NCBI GenBank assembly: GCA_031547885.1
Contig: JAVBRO010000009.1
Location: 1-64,000 of the forward strand
Direction: 5' to 3'
Source: UBA940 sp031547885
Lineage (GTDB): Bacteria; Bacteroidota; Bacteroidia; Bacteroidales; Rikenellaceae
Length of the DNA stretch: 64,000 bases
The position numbers were made by a program, and so were the translations under genes. The number at the start of each line of letters is the position of its first letter. The stretch's first letter is position 1. The notes under the pieces are model-generated. The model ran no database searches and was not told the DNA's origin. It saw nothing but the letters and a program-made list of their open reading frames with translations. This document shows positions 25,706 to 33,926 of the stretch, piece after piece.

Positions 25706-25731
25706 ACAAGCCGGGAGCACTCCCGGCTTGC
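25706..25731 (-). terminator. Terminator of the etf-acyl-CoA dehydrogenase operon
   Basis: Minus-strand hairpin CAAGCCGGGAG-TGCT-CCCGGCTTG followed by TATTTTTTAT. Confidence 0.85.
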
Positions 25732-25770
25732 ATAATCTTGCGACAAAATAAACCGCCGCCGGCGTTCCGG

Positions 25771-27510
25771 CTATTCCACGCTGTCTTCCAGAACGGTACG
25801 GTAAAGCGCGATATCGTCCCACGAAGATTTATCCACTGCTTCGAAGGCCCTGGCGACTTCGGCCTCGGCGATCTTTACGAAAGTCTTCAGCTGGATCGTG
25901 TAGTCCCCGGGGCGAACGGCGGCCTCTTTCATCAGGACCCAGGTCATAATGATATGGCCTGCTGTCTCTACCAGGCGGCGGGCATGGAAATCCTTGTAGC
26001 CTTCGCCCTTGTATTCTGCCTCTATGCCGTCGATCTTCTCTATCATGGCCGTAAACTTAGCCTTCATTCCGGTCAGTTTTCTGCGTATCGGGGCGAATTC
26101 GTCGGGATATTTTTCCGATTCGTAAGCCTCGATCTGCGACATATAGGTGCCCTTCGTTACGTGGTTGATAGACGCAACGACCTGCAGCTGCGAAGTTCCT
26201 TCGTAGATGTTGGTGATGCGGGCGTCGCGCACGATGCGTTCGATGGGATAATCCTTCATATAGCCGCTTCCGCCGTGTATCTGCAGCGAGTCGTAGGAGA
26301 TGGAGTTAGCGTATTCGCTCAGGAACAGCTTCTGCAGCGGTGTGAAAGCGTCGGCCAGACGGTTGTAGAACTTCATCTCGGCGCGTTCGTCGGCGGTCAG
26401 GTCGCGTTCGTGCGCAATGTGGTCGTACTGCTTGTATATCTCCACGTAACGGGTAGTTTCGTAGAGCAGCGCACGTCCGGCGGCAATGCGGGCCTTCATG
26501 TTGTTGAGCATTTCGTAGATGGCCGGGAAATTGATGATGTTCTTTCCGAACTGCGCGCGCTCGTTGGCGTATTTGAGACCTTCGCGGTAGGCGGCCTCGC
26601 ACAGGCCGATGCTCTGCGCGCCGATACCCAGGCGGGCGGCGTTCATCAGCGCCATCACGTATTTGATAAGGCCCATCTTGCGGTCGCCCACCAGTTCCGC
26701 CGGAGCGTTGGTAAAGACGAGTTCGCACGTGGGCGATCCCTTTATACCGTGCTTGTTCTCGATGCGGCGCACCTTGACAGCCATGTGGCGGCGGTCGTAA
26801 ACGAGCATCGACAGACCGCGGGCGTCCTTCGTACCGTCTTCGGTACGGGCCAGAACGAGCGAAATATCGCCGTCGCCGTTGGTGATGAAACGCTTCACGC
26901 CGTTCAGCAGCCACGTCCCTTTCTTCTCGTCGTAGTGGGCCTTGAGCATCACCGCGCCGAGGTCGGAACCGGCATCCGGTTCGGTGAGGTCCATCGCGCA
27001 GGTCGCCCCTTCGGATACCCACGGCAGGTATTTGGCCTTGATCTCCTCGCTGGCGAATTCGTTGAGCGTCTCGGCGCAGTCCTGCAGCCCCCACAGGTTT
27101 TCGAAACCCGCGTCGGCACGTGCGACCATCTCGTTGGCCATCACGAAGCAGACCAGCGGGAAGTTCAGCCCGTCGAACCTGCGCGGCAGGGTGATCCCGG
27201 CCAGACCGGCTGCGTTGATAGCATCGAGGTTCTGCTGCGTTCCCGGGGCGTAGACCACATGGTCGTCCACGACGCGCGGACCGGTGTGGTCGACCTCTTC
27301 GGCGTTGGGAGCGATGATGTCGCTGCAAACCCCTCCGGTGATCTCCATCACGCGGCGGTAGTTGTCCATAGCATCCTCGAAATTTCTGGGAGCGGTGTCG
27401 TACTTGCCTGCATCGGCGAAACCGCGCTCCTTCAGCTCCACGATCTTGCGCATCAGCGGATGCTCGAGCTGGAACTGTATGTCCTTGTTATCTAAAAAGA
27501 AATTTGCCAT
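25771..27510 (-). CDS. Acyl-CoA dehydrogenase
   Basis: FAD enzyme that introduces or removes the 2,3 double bond of acyl-CoA, passing electrons to ETF. The 579-residue protein is longer than short-chain dehydrogenases (about 380) because of an extra C-terminal helical domain (about 460-579). It has DLTEPDAGSDLGAVM (FAD/substrate binding), GDISLVLARTEDG, the HGGSGYMKDYPIERIVRDARI stretch, and the catalytic-base segment NIYEGTSQ (E437). It ends the etfB-etfA-YcxB-like-acd operon, so its electron partner is encoded with it. It may serve butyryl-CoA or branched acyl-CoA formation. Confidence 0.93.
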   Translation of the reverse strand: MANFFLDNKDIQFQLEHPLMRKIVELKERGFADAGKYDTAPRNFEDAMDNYRRVMEITGGVCSDIIAPNAEEVDHTGPRVVDDHVVYAPGTQQNLDAINAAGLAGITLPRRFDGLNFPLVCFVMANEMVARADAGFENLWGLQDCAETLNEFASEEIKAKYLPWVSEGATCAMDLTEPDAGSDLGAVMLKAHYDEKKGTWLLNGVKRFITNGDGDISLVLARTEDGTKDARGLSMLVYDRRHMAVKVRRIENKHGIKGSPTCELVFTNAPAELVGDRKMGLIKYVMALMNAARLGIGAQSIGLCEAAYREGLKYANERAQFGKNIINFPAIYEMLNNMKARIAAGRALLYETTRYVEIYKQYDHIAHERDLTADERAEMKFYNRLADAFTPLQKLFLSEYANSISYDSLQIHGGSGYMKDYPIERIVRDARITNIYEGTSQLQVVASINHVTKGTYMSQIEAYESEKYPDEFAPIRRKLTGMKAKFTAMIEKIDGIEAEYKGEGYKDFHARRLVETAGHIIMTWVLMKEAAVRPGDYTIQLKTFVKIAEAEVARAFEAVDKSSWDDIALYRTVLEDSVE

Positions 27511-27516
27511 AACAGC

Positions 27517-28062
27517 TTATTTTTTGTTTTTTATTTCAGAGGTATTAACAACAATGTGCTTTGCGAATAAAGACCTCAGTTCTTCGACTTCGGCCGGGGT
27601 TATCTGTTGCTTCGGGACTACGAAAGCTTGCCTTGGAGTCTGGAAAAGAAAAAAATGGTCAGGTGTTTCGCCAATTTTTATGATGCCGTCCCACATGACG
27701 GTTTCTTCTGATTTTTCAGAAACCGTCCAGAATTTTTCGTCGTCAGCCACCATTTCCCGAGCCCCGAACCATGCCGAATTTTCAGGTTTGACAAGCTCTT
27801 TGCGAACCTTTTTCAACCACCTGCCTTTGCCGTACATGGGCGAGAAAATAGTCCAAAGAAGCGCAATCGCTCCGAAAATTATCAGACCGGACCAATTCCA
27901 ATCGCCTTTATTAAAGGACAGAGAGGCTCCAATAATCAGACACAGTATGGGATAAAATATCCGCAACCGCCGGAGCTGTTTCCTGACCGCGGGATCGGTA
28001 TCGTAATAATAGCTGTTGAAAGCCACCATATCCTCCGTGCCTATGTCGAACGAGATCTTCAT
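27517..28062 (-). CDS. YcxB-like membrane protein
   Basis: A 181-residue protein with two hydrophobic helices (about 36-51 and 60-75, FYPILCLIIGASLSF and SGLIIFGAIALLWTIF) and a C-terminal domain with VSEKSEETVMWDGIIKIGETPDHFFLFQTPRQAFVVPKQ, which resembles the YcxB C-terminal (PH-like) domain. No function is known. It is inserted between etfA and the acyl-CoA dehydrogenase with gaps of 12 and 6 bases, so it belongs to that operon, but a role in electron transfer is not implied. Confidence 0.75.
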   Translation of the reverse strand: MKISFDIGTEDMVAFNSYYYDTDPAVRKQLRRLRIFYPILCLIIGASLSFNKGDWNWSGLIIFGAIALLWTIFSPMYGKGRWLKKVRKELVKPENSAWFGAREMVADDEKFWTVSEKSEETVMWDGIIKIGETPDHFFLFQTPRQAFVVPKQQITPAEVEELRSLFAKHIVVNTSEIKNKK

Positions 28063-28074
28063 TCTCCGCCTGAG

Positions 28075-29094
28075 CTACTTGCTGTTTTGTTTGTAAGACT
28101 TGATCATACGGGGTATCACCTCGTTGACGTCGCCGATGATGGTGTAGTCGGCGATCTTGTTGATCGGCGCTTCGGGATCGTTGTTGATGGCGATGATCAT
28201 GGCGCTGCCGTCCATGCCGGCGGTGTGCTGGATCTGCCCCGAGATGCCGCAGGCGATGTAGAGTTTCGGACGGACCGTAACCCCGGTCTGCCCAACCTGC
28301 CTTGCGTGGTCTGCGAAACCGGCGTCGACGGCGGCGCGGCTTGCACCCACCTCTCCGCCGAGGGTTTCGGCCAGGTCGAAACAGAGCTTGAAGTTATCCC
28401 TCGAACCCATACCGTAACCGCCCGAAACGATGATGCCGGCGTTCTTGATATTTATCTTGCGCTCCTCGATGTGGCGTTCGATGATCTTCACCACGAAATC
28501 TTCGGGTTTGGTCATTTTTTTCCAGTCGACCGTTTTGACTTCGGCAGCACCCGCTTTTTTGGCGTATTCCTTCTTCATCACCCCCTCGCGCACCGTGGCC
28601 ATCTGCGGACGGCAGTCGGGGTTGATGATGGTGGCGATGATGTTGCCGCCGAATGCGGGGCGTATCTGGTACAGCAGGTTCTTATAGTCGGTCTTGGTCT
28701 TGGCGTCGCTGTGGTCGCCGATCACAAGGCTGGTGCAGTCGGCGGTGAGGCCGCTGTGCATGGCCGAAGATACGCGCGGGCCGAGGTCGCGACCCACAGG
28801 GGTTGCTCCCATCAGCGCGATCTGCGGTTTTTCCTGTTCGATGAGGCCGCACATTATGGCGGTGTGGGGAAGCGTCTGGTAGGGCGCGAGTTCCTTGCCT
28901 TCGGCCATCCAGACGGTGTCCGTACCGTATTTAGCAAGTTCTTTTTCGAGTCCCGAAACTTTGTCCCCGATCAGCACCGCTTCGAGCTTGCAGCCCAGCG
29001 TGTCGGCCAGTTCGCGGCCTTTGGTGAGGAGTTCGAGGCTGACGTCGGCGACCTTGCCGCCCTCCGTCTCTATATATACAAATAAGTTGTTCAT
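28075..29094 (-). CDS. etfA: Electron transfer flavoprotein, alpha subunit
   Basis: FAD-binding subunit of ETF, which carries electrons from acyl-CoA dehydrogenases. The 339-residue protein has the N-terminal alpha/beta domain (MNNLFVYIETEGGKVADVSLELL), ATPVGRDLGPRVSS, and the C-terminal FAD domain with VSGGYGMGSRDNF, LGGEVGASRAAVDAG and PKLYIACGISGQIQH. Translation could start three codons earlier at 29103; I prefer MNNLF because it matches the family start. It follows etfB after a small CAATTGT repeat. Confidence 0.95.
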   Translation of the reverse strand: MNNLFVYIETEGGKVADVSLELLTKGRELADTLGCKLEAVLIGDKVSGLEKELAKYGTDTVWMAEGKELAPYQTLPHTAIMCGLIEQEKPQIALMGATPVGRDLGPRVSSAMHSGLTADCTSLVIGDHSDAKTKTDYKNLLYQIRPAFGGNIIATIINPDCRPQMATVREGVMKKEYAKKAGAAEVKTVDWKKMTKPEDFVVKIIERHIEERKINIKNAGIIVSGGYGMGSRDNFKLCFDLAETLGGEVGASRAAVDAGFADHARQVGQTGVTVRPKLYIACGISGQIQHTAGMDGSAMIIAINNDPEAPINKIADYTIIGDVNEVIPRMIKSYKQNSK

Positions 29095-29103
29095 CATTTT
29101 CAA

Positions 29104-29121
29104 TTGTCAATTGTCAATTTA
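29104..29121. repeat. Short CAATTGT tandem repeat between etfB and etfA
   Basis: Two and a half copies of the word CAATTGT fill the 18-bp gap, the smallest example of the operon-gap repeats in this window. Confidence 0.55.
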
Positions 29122-30000
29122 TTAACCCAGCGTGTGAGTTTCAAGGAGTTCCACGATCAGAGAATTGATCTCATCGTCGCTGCAACTCAGGCACTTCGAC
29201 TCCTTGAGCTGGAACACCACGTTCTCGATCTTCTTTACCTTGGTGGGCGAACCGGCAAGGCCCAGCTGCGATTCGTCGGGATTGACGGCATCTGCACCCC
29301 ACTCCTGGATCTGCAGGTAGTCGTATTTGGGTGCCAGTTCGGCCGCGAGGGTTCCTGCGCATGCCTCGATCTCGGTGGGTATAAGGGCGTATTTGTACTT
29401 CATGATGCGGCGCGCGTTCTGCGGACGGCACTCGGCGGCCGAGCCGTTGACCGTCACCACCAGCGGAAGCGGGCATTCGACCACTTCGATACCGTTTTCA
29501 AGACGGCGTTTGATGGTCATCTTACCGCCTTCGAGACCCATTATCTCCTCGGCGTAGGTGACCTGCGGCCAGCCGAGTTTTTCGGCGACCTGGGCGCCTA
29601 CCTGGGCTGTGTCGCCGTCGATAGCCTGGCGGCCGGCAATGATCATGTCGGGTTTGATCTTTTTAACTGCGCACGAAAGCGCATAGGAGGTGGCGAGAGT
29701 ATCCGCGCCCGCGAATTTGCGGTCGGTAAGAAGCACGCCTCCGTCCGCCCCGCGGAACATCGCGTCGCGGATTATCTCGGCGGCGCGGTAGGGCCCCATC
29801 GAAAGTACGGTAACGGTACTTCCCGGAAACTTGTCCTTGATCCTGAGCGCCTGTTCGAGCGCATTCAGATCCTCGGGGTTGAAAATGGCCGGCAGGGCGG
29901 CGCGGTTGACCGTCCCTTCGGGGGTCATCGCGTCCTTACCCACGTTGCGGGTGTCGGGCACCTGCTTCGCCAGCACTACAATTTTAAATTTTTCTTTCAT
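29122..30000 (-). CDS. etfB: Electron transfer flavoprotein, beta subunit
   Basis: AMP/NAD-binding partner of EtfA. The 292-residue protein has KIVVLAKQVPDT at the start, LNALEQALRIKD, AGADTLATSYALS, IIAGRQAIDGDTAQVG and the conserved VEVVECPLPLVVTV-type stretch (IEVVECPLPLVVTVNG). I start at MKEKFK (30000); the frame reaches 30018, but those codons come from the TTTCAAATT repeat. It is at the head of the etf operon, downstream of purA and a repeat-filled gap. Confidence 0.95.
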   Translation of the reverse strand: MKEKFKIVVLAKQVPDTRNVGKDAMTPEGTVNRAALPAIFNPEDLNALEQALRIKDKFPGSTVTVLSMGPYRAAEIIRDAMFRGADGGVLLTDRKFAGADTLATSYALSCAVKKIKPDMIIAGRQAIDGDTAQVGAQVAEKLGWPQVTYAEEIMGLEGGKMTIKRRLENGIEVVECPLPLVVTVNGSAAECRPQNARRIMKYKYALIPTEIEACAGTLAAELAPKYDYLQIQEWGADAVNPDESQLGLAGSPTKVKKIENVVFQLKESKCLSCSDDEINSLIVELLETHTLG

Positions 30001-30017
30001 AAAAATTTCAAATTTCA

Positions 30018-30124
30018 ATTACGAATTTCAAATTACGAATTACGAATGGCACAGCCTACGGCTGTGTTAAATCATTCGGCAACATTTTTTCAATTCGTAA
30101 TTCGTAATTCGTAATTCGTAATTT
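30018..30124. repeat. Simple-repeat and hairpin element (family 3, purA-etfB gap)
   Basis: Left arm: copies of ATTACGAAT; right arm: four copies of AATTCGTAATTCG; the arms are inverted repeats of each other. Between them lies the perfect hairpin CACAGCC-TAC-GGCTGTG (30050-30066). Same layout as the elements at 40431, 50843 and 55163 but with another word in the arms. Confidence 0.75.
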
Positions 30125-31391
30125 ATCTGATTACTGTCTCTTCTCTGTCGGGTCCCACCGAGATAATGGTTACGGGAACGCCGGTCTCCTCTTCGATGAA
30201 ATCGACGTATTCGCGGAACTCGACGGGAAAATCGCTGTATTTACGCACGTCGTTTATGTTAGTCTCCCAGCCCTTGAATTCCTTATATACCGGAGTGATC
30301 TCCTCGTTTGTCTCGTATGGGAAGTAATTTATCACCTCGCCTCCTACCCGGTAGCCGGTGCAGACTTTCAGCGTCGGGAATTCGTTCAGCACGTCGCCCT
30401 TCATCATGATGAGGCGGGTGACGCCGTTCATCATGACGGCGTATTTCAGTGCCACCATATCGAGCCAGCCGCAGCGGCGCGGACGTCCCGTCGTAGCTCC
30501 GAACTCCTGCCCTATCGCGCGCATTTTTTCACCGTCGGCGTCGAAAAGTTCCGTGGGGAACGGGCCGCTGCCGACGCGGGTGCAATAAGCTTTGAATATG
30601 CCGTAAACCTCGCCTATGCGGTGGGGATTCACCCCGAGGCCTGTGCAGACGCCTGCACAGAGCGTGGTCGAGGATGTGACGAACGGATAAGTTCCGAAGT
30701 CGATATCGAGCATAGAACCCTGTGCGCCCTCGGCAAGCACCTTAACATCGCGGTCGAGCATGTCGTTGGCCACGATCTCGCTTTCGATGAGCTGCAGGCT
30801 GCGCAGGATTTCGATACCCTGCATCCACTCCTTTTCGTACTGTGTGATATCATATTCGAATCCGGCATACTGTGCCAGCAGGCCTTCATGCTTGGTTTTA
30901 AGGGTATTGTAACGCTCCATGAACATCGGCGAAATGATGTCTCCCACGCGCAGGCCGTTACGCCCGGTCTTGTCCATGTAGGTCGGGCCGATCCCTTTGA
31001 GCGTGGAGCCGATCTTCGATGCGCCTTTCGCAGCTTCGGAAGCGGCGTCGAGCATACGGTGGGTGGGCAGGATGAGGTGTGCGCGTTTCGACACCAGCAG
31101 TTTGGAACGTACTTCCACCCCCGCGGCTTCGAGTTTGGCGATCTCGCCGGCCAGGATCACCGGATCGATCACCACGCCGTTACCTATTATATTAATGCTG
31201 CCGTCGCGGAAAATGCCCGACGGAATAGTATGGAGTACGTATTTGTCTCCCCCGAAAATGAGGGTGTGCCCGGCGTTGGGGCCGCCCTGGAAGCGCGCCA
31301 CTACCTGATAATTAGGGGTAAGAACATCGACGACCTTTCCTTTTCCTTCGTCGCCCCACTGTAGACCCAGAACCACATCGATCTTTTTCAT
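30123..31391 (-). CDS. purA: Adenylosuccinate synthetase
   Basis: First committed step of AMP synthesis: IMP plus aspartate with GTP. The 422-residue protein starts with the GLQWGDEGKGKVVD P-loop, and has GPNAGHT, the invariant IGPTYMDKTGRNGLRVGD, the SMLDIDFGTYPFVTSS stretch and the late NKxD-like GTP site region. Length is normal. It has a promoter at 31453-31484. The etf operon follows after a repeat-filled gap, so read-through is possible. Confidence 0.97.
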   Translation of the reverse strand: MKKIDVVLGLQWGDEGKGKVVDVLTPNYQVVARFQGGPNAGHTLIFGGDKYVLHTIPSGIFRDGSINIIGNGVVIDPVILAGEIAKLEAAGVEVRSKLLVSKRAHLILPTHRMLDAASEAAKGASKIGSTLKGIGPTYMDKTGRNGLRVGDIISPMFMERYNTLKTKHEGLLAQYAGFEYDITQYEKEWMQGIEILRSLQLIESEIVANDMLDRDVKVLAEGAQGSMLDIDFGTYPFVTSSTTLCAGVCTGLGVNPHRIGEVYGIFKAYCTRVGSGPFPTELFDADGEKMRAIGQEFGATTGRPRRCGWLDMVALKYAVMMNGVTRLIMMKGDVLNEFPTLKVCTGYRVGGEVINYFPYETNEEITPVYKEFKGWETNINDVRKYSDFPVEFREYVDFIEEETGVPVTIISVGPDREETVIR

Positions 31392-31452
31392 TGCATCGTG
31401 GTATTTAAATTTCGTTATCCCGAATACCGTTCGGCGCGGGCAAAATTGCGGA

Positions 31453-31484
31453 CAAAGTTACGGACTCTGTGCCTAAATTCCAAC
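31453..31484 (-). promoter_or_regulatory. Promoter of purA
   Basis: Minus strand GTTG (31481-31484), 20 nt, TAACTTTG (31453-31460): full -7 match and three of four at -33. Confidence 0.6.
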
Positions 31485-31601
31485 GCCAAAAAGCCCTTTT
31501 TTGCCAAAACTGCATCCGGCTGCTTCAGGGCAGGCACTTTTTACGATTTTTTAACGTTAAGCTAAAAATTACGGCAAGGAATTACTATATTCGCACCTAA
31601 T

Positions 31602-33611
31602 ATGGCCCGATCCAAAACAATCAGAAAGTACATTATTGCCGTCGCAGCGGCCGTTGCCGTTTTTGCGGCGGTCACTTCCTACGGGCAGTACAACAAAGCC
31701 TATTTCTTCTGGATGGGCCGCGGATACCTCATCGAGAACAAGTACCGCGACGCCATACGCATCTACAACGCCCTGCTGAGGGTCGATCCCGACGATTACG
31801 AAGCCTACTTTTTCCGCGGCATCGCAAAGGCAAATCTCGACGACAACCTGGGCGCAGAATACGATTTCTCGATGGCTATCGAGAAAAACCCGGTCTACAC
31901 GATGGCCTACCACCACAGGGCCGTAACGCGCATGCTGCTTGGTAATTACGACGACGCGCTGGCCGATTTCCGCGAAGCCATAGACCTTCGCCCCGACCTT
32001 TCGGGCCCCTATTACAGCCGCGGCTACACGTTCCTTATGAACCGCCAGTTCGAACGGGCGGTCGAGGATTTCACTACGTTCATTTTCTACAACAATCGTG
32101 TGGCGGACGCTTACATCCTGCGCGGCATGGCATACCTGCAGATGAGCGACACGATCCGCGCGCTCGACGACTACAATACCGCCATCCGCACCAACCGCGA
32201 AAGCCCCGAAGGGTACAACCGGCGCGGGGCGTTATACATGGATCAAGGGAAGTTCGACGACGCACTGGCCGACTTCGAGACCGCCGTCAAATGCGACACT
32301 GCATACGTCTATTCCTATTTCAACCGTGCGCTGGCCCTCGAACGTCTCAGCCGGTTCAATCCCGCGCTGGCCGACCTCGACCACGTGATCGGAATGAGCC
32401 CGGACAACCCCATAGCGTACTACAACCGCGCCATCGTCCGCACCAATATCGGCGACTACGACCGCGCGATGGATGACTACAACAAGGTGGTGGAACTTTC
32501 GCCCGACAACGTGGTGGTCTACTACAACCGCGCCCTGCTGAAAAGCAAGCTGGGCGACTGGGATGGTGCCGTGAAGGATTACTCGAAGGCCATCGAACTT
32601 TATCCAGACTTCGCCGCGGCGTACCTCGGGCGGGCCGAACTGCGCTACCTGCTGAAAGACTCCCGCGGTGCGCGCCAGGACAAAAATACCGGCGAGCGGA
32701 AGATCGCCGAATACGAGAACCGGCTGTCGGACTCGATGTTCGTTGCCTACGCCGACTCGGCCCAGAATTTCACGCGCCTGCTCTCGTTCGAGACCAAATT
32801 CACCGGGGCTAACTTCGACCGTCTGGCTTCGAATCGCGAAAACCTGGCACTGCTGCCTCTGTTCCGTTTCACCCTGCATACGCCGGACACACTGCGCAGC
32901 ATCGGCCCGGCGGCTTATTACGTTGTGAAGCTCGAGGATTTCCGCAAAGATATGGATATGAAAAACCTGGTCTTCTCGCGCCTCGAGAGCGACATCCCGA
33001 CCGACAGCGTGATGGCGGCCGACCGCAGGCTCGCGGCGCGGATATCGGGCGGCGACGACAGTTGGGAGATGCTTTTCAAGCGCGGCGTGACGCAGTCGCT
33101 GGTCAAGCAGTTCACCAATTCAGTCAACACGCTGACCCACGCCATCGAGAAGAACCCGACCAATCCGTTCCTCTATATCAACCGCAGCACCACGCAGGCC
33201 GAGATGATCGACTTTATCTCGTCTATCGACGGCGGCGGAATGCAGAGGATGACCATCGAAAGCGATCCGGAATACCGTATGCGCACCTCGTCGAACCGCA
33301 TCTACAACTACGACGAGGCGATCGCCGACCTCAACAAGGCGGCCAAGCTGATGCCCGACCTGGCGCACATATACTATAACCGCGCGAACCTGCTTGTGAT
33401 GTCGGACAAGCTGCCCGAGGCTTTCGACGACTACACCCGCGCCATCGAACTGAATCCACACTTCGCCGAGGCTTACTACAACCGCGGCCTGGTGCAGATA
33501 TACATGAAGGACACGCGCAAAGGCTACCTCGACATCAGCAAGGCGGGCGAGCTGGGCATCCCGCAGGCCTACGACCTGATCAACAAATACAATCCCAACC
33601 CGGACAGATAA
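31602..33611 (+). CDS. TPR-repeat protein, membrane-anchored
   Basis: A 669-residue protein with an N-terminal membrane helix (residues about 10-25, IIAVAAAVAVFAAVTSYG) and at least ten tetratricopeptide repeats, in two groups (about 40-360 and 560-650). Repeats share the form ...AYxxRGxxxxxxxxxxxAxxDFxxAIxLxP (YYSRGYTFLMNRQFERAVEDF, YYNRAIVRTNIGDYDRAMDDY, YYNRGLVQIYMKDTRKGYLDI). Between the groups is a region of about 200 residues without clear repeats. It likely scaffolds envelope proteins; no partner can be named. It is followed by two membrane-protein genes in the same transcript. Confidence 0.88.
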   Translation: MARSKTIRKYIIAVAAAVAVFAAVTSYGQYNKAYFFWMGRGYLIENKYRDAIRIYNALLRVDPDDYEAYFFRGIAKANLDDNLGAEYDFSMAIEKNPVYTMAYHHRAVTRMLLGNYDDALADFREAIDLRPDLSGPYYSRGYTFLMNRQFERAVEDFTTFIFYNNRVADAYILRGMAYLQMSDTIRALDDYNTAIRTNRESPEGYNRRGALYMDQGKFDDALADFETAVKCDTAYVYSYFNRALALERLSRFNPALADLDHVIGMSPDNPIAYYNRAIVRTNIGDYDRAMDDYNKVVELSPDNVVVYYNRALLKSKLGDWDGAVKDYSKAIELYPDFAAAYLGRAELRYLLKDSRGARQDKNTGERKIAEYENRLSDSMFVAYADSAQNFTRLLSFETKFTGANFDRLASNRENLALLPLFRFTLHTPDTLRSIGPAAYYVVKLEDFRKDMDMKNLVFSRLESDIPTDSVMAADRRLAARISGGDDSWEMLFKRGVTQSLVKQFTNSVNTLTHAIEKNPTNPFLYINRSTTQAEMIDFISSIDGGGMQRMTIESDPEYRMRTSSNRIYNYDEAIADLNKAAKLMPDLAHIYYNRANLLVMSDKLPEAFDDYTRAIELNPHFAEAYYNRGLVQIYMKDTRKGYLDISKAGELGIPQAYDLINKYNPNPDR

Positions 33612-33913
33612 TGGCGAGCAGGGGCGACAAAATAAGGCGCAGTGTTTTCTGGGGTTACCTCGTATTGGCATTATCTGTCCTTTCCTGCGTTATTTATGAA
33701 TTTATCGTCAACACTATTCCGTGGACTTTCTGGACCGCCAAAATGGCCAGTGAAGAATTCAGACCCCCTCTTGCAGATGATCTTTGTGAAATTTCCGCTA
33801 CTAATCTCATATATTTATCAGGGTTCGGAATTTTCATCATTATAACAATCATCCTCGCTGTTGTATTATTTATAGCGACCCGCAAAACATTCAAGCAGCC
33901 GATCAAATCATAA
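33611..33913 (+). CDS. Small two-helix membrane protein
   Basis: A 100-residue protein with two hydrophobic segments (about 15-35, VFWGYLVLALSVLSCVIYEF, and 70-90, GFGIFIIITIILAVVLF) separated by a short loop; likely both ends are cytoplasmic. No family is recognised. Its ATG overlaps the stop of the TPR gene by one base (TAATG), so the two are translationally coupled, and an MFS gene follows 13 nt later. Confidence 0.7.
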   Translation: MASRGDKIRRSVFWGYLVLALSVLSCVIYEFIVNTIPWTFWTAKMASEEFRPPLADDLCEISATNLIYLSGFGIFIIITIILAVVLFIATRKTFKQPIKS

Positions 33914-33926
33914 AAACTTAAATAAT

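Noticed and set aside
24608..25770. A yybP-ykoY (manganese) riboswitch before the TerC gene
   Set aside because: Only about 25 nt separate the candidate -7 box from the ATG and no such fold is seen.
25738..27495. A 585-codon plus-strand frame opposite the acyl-CoA dehydrogenase
   Set aside because: Shadow of a high-GC gene; no motif or promoter, while the dehydrogenase has full motifs.
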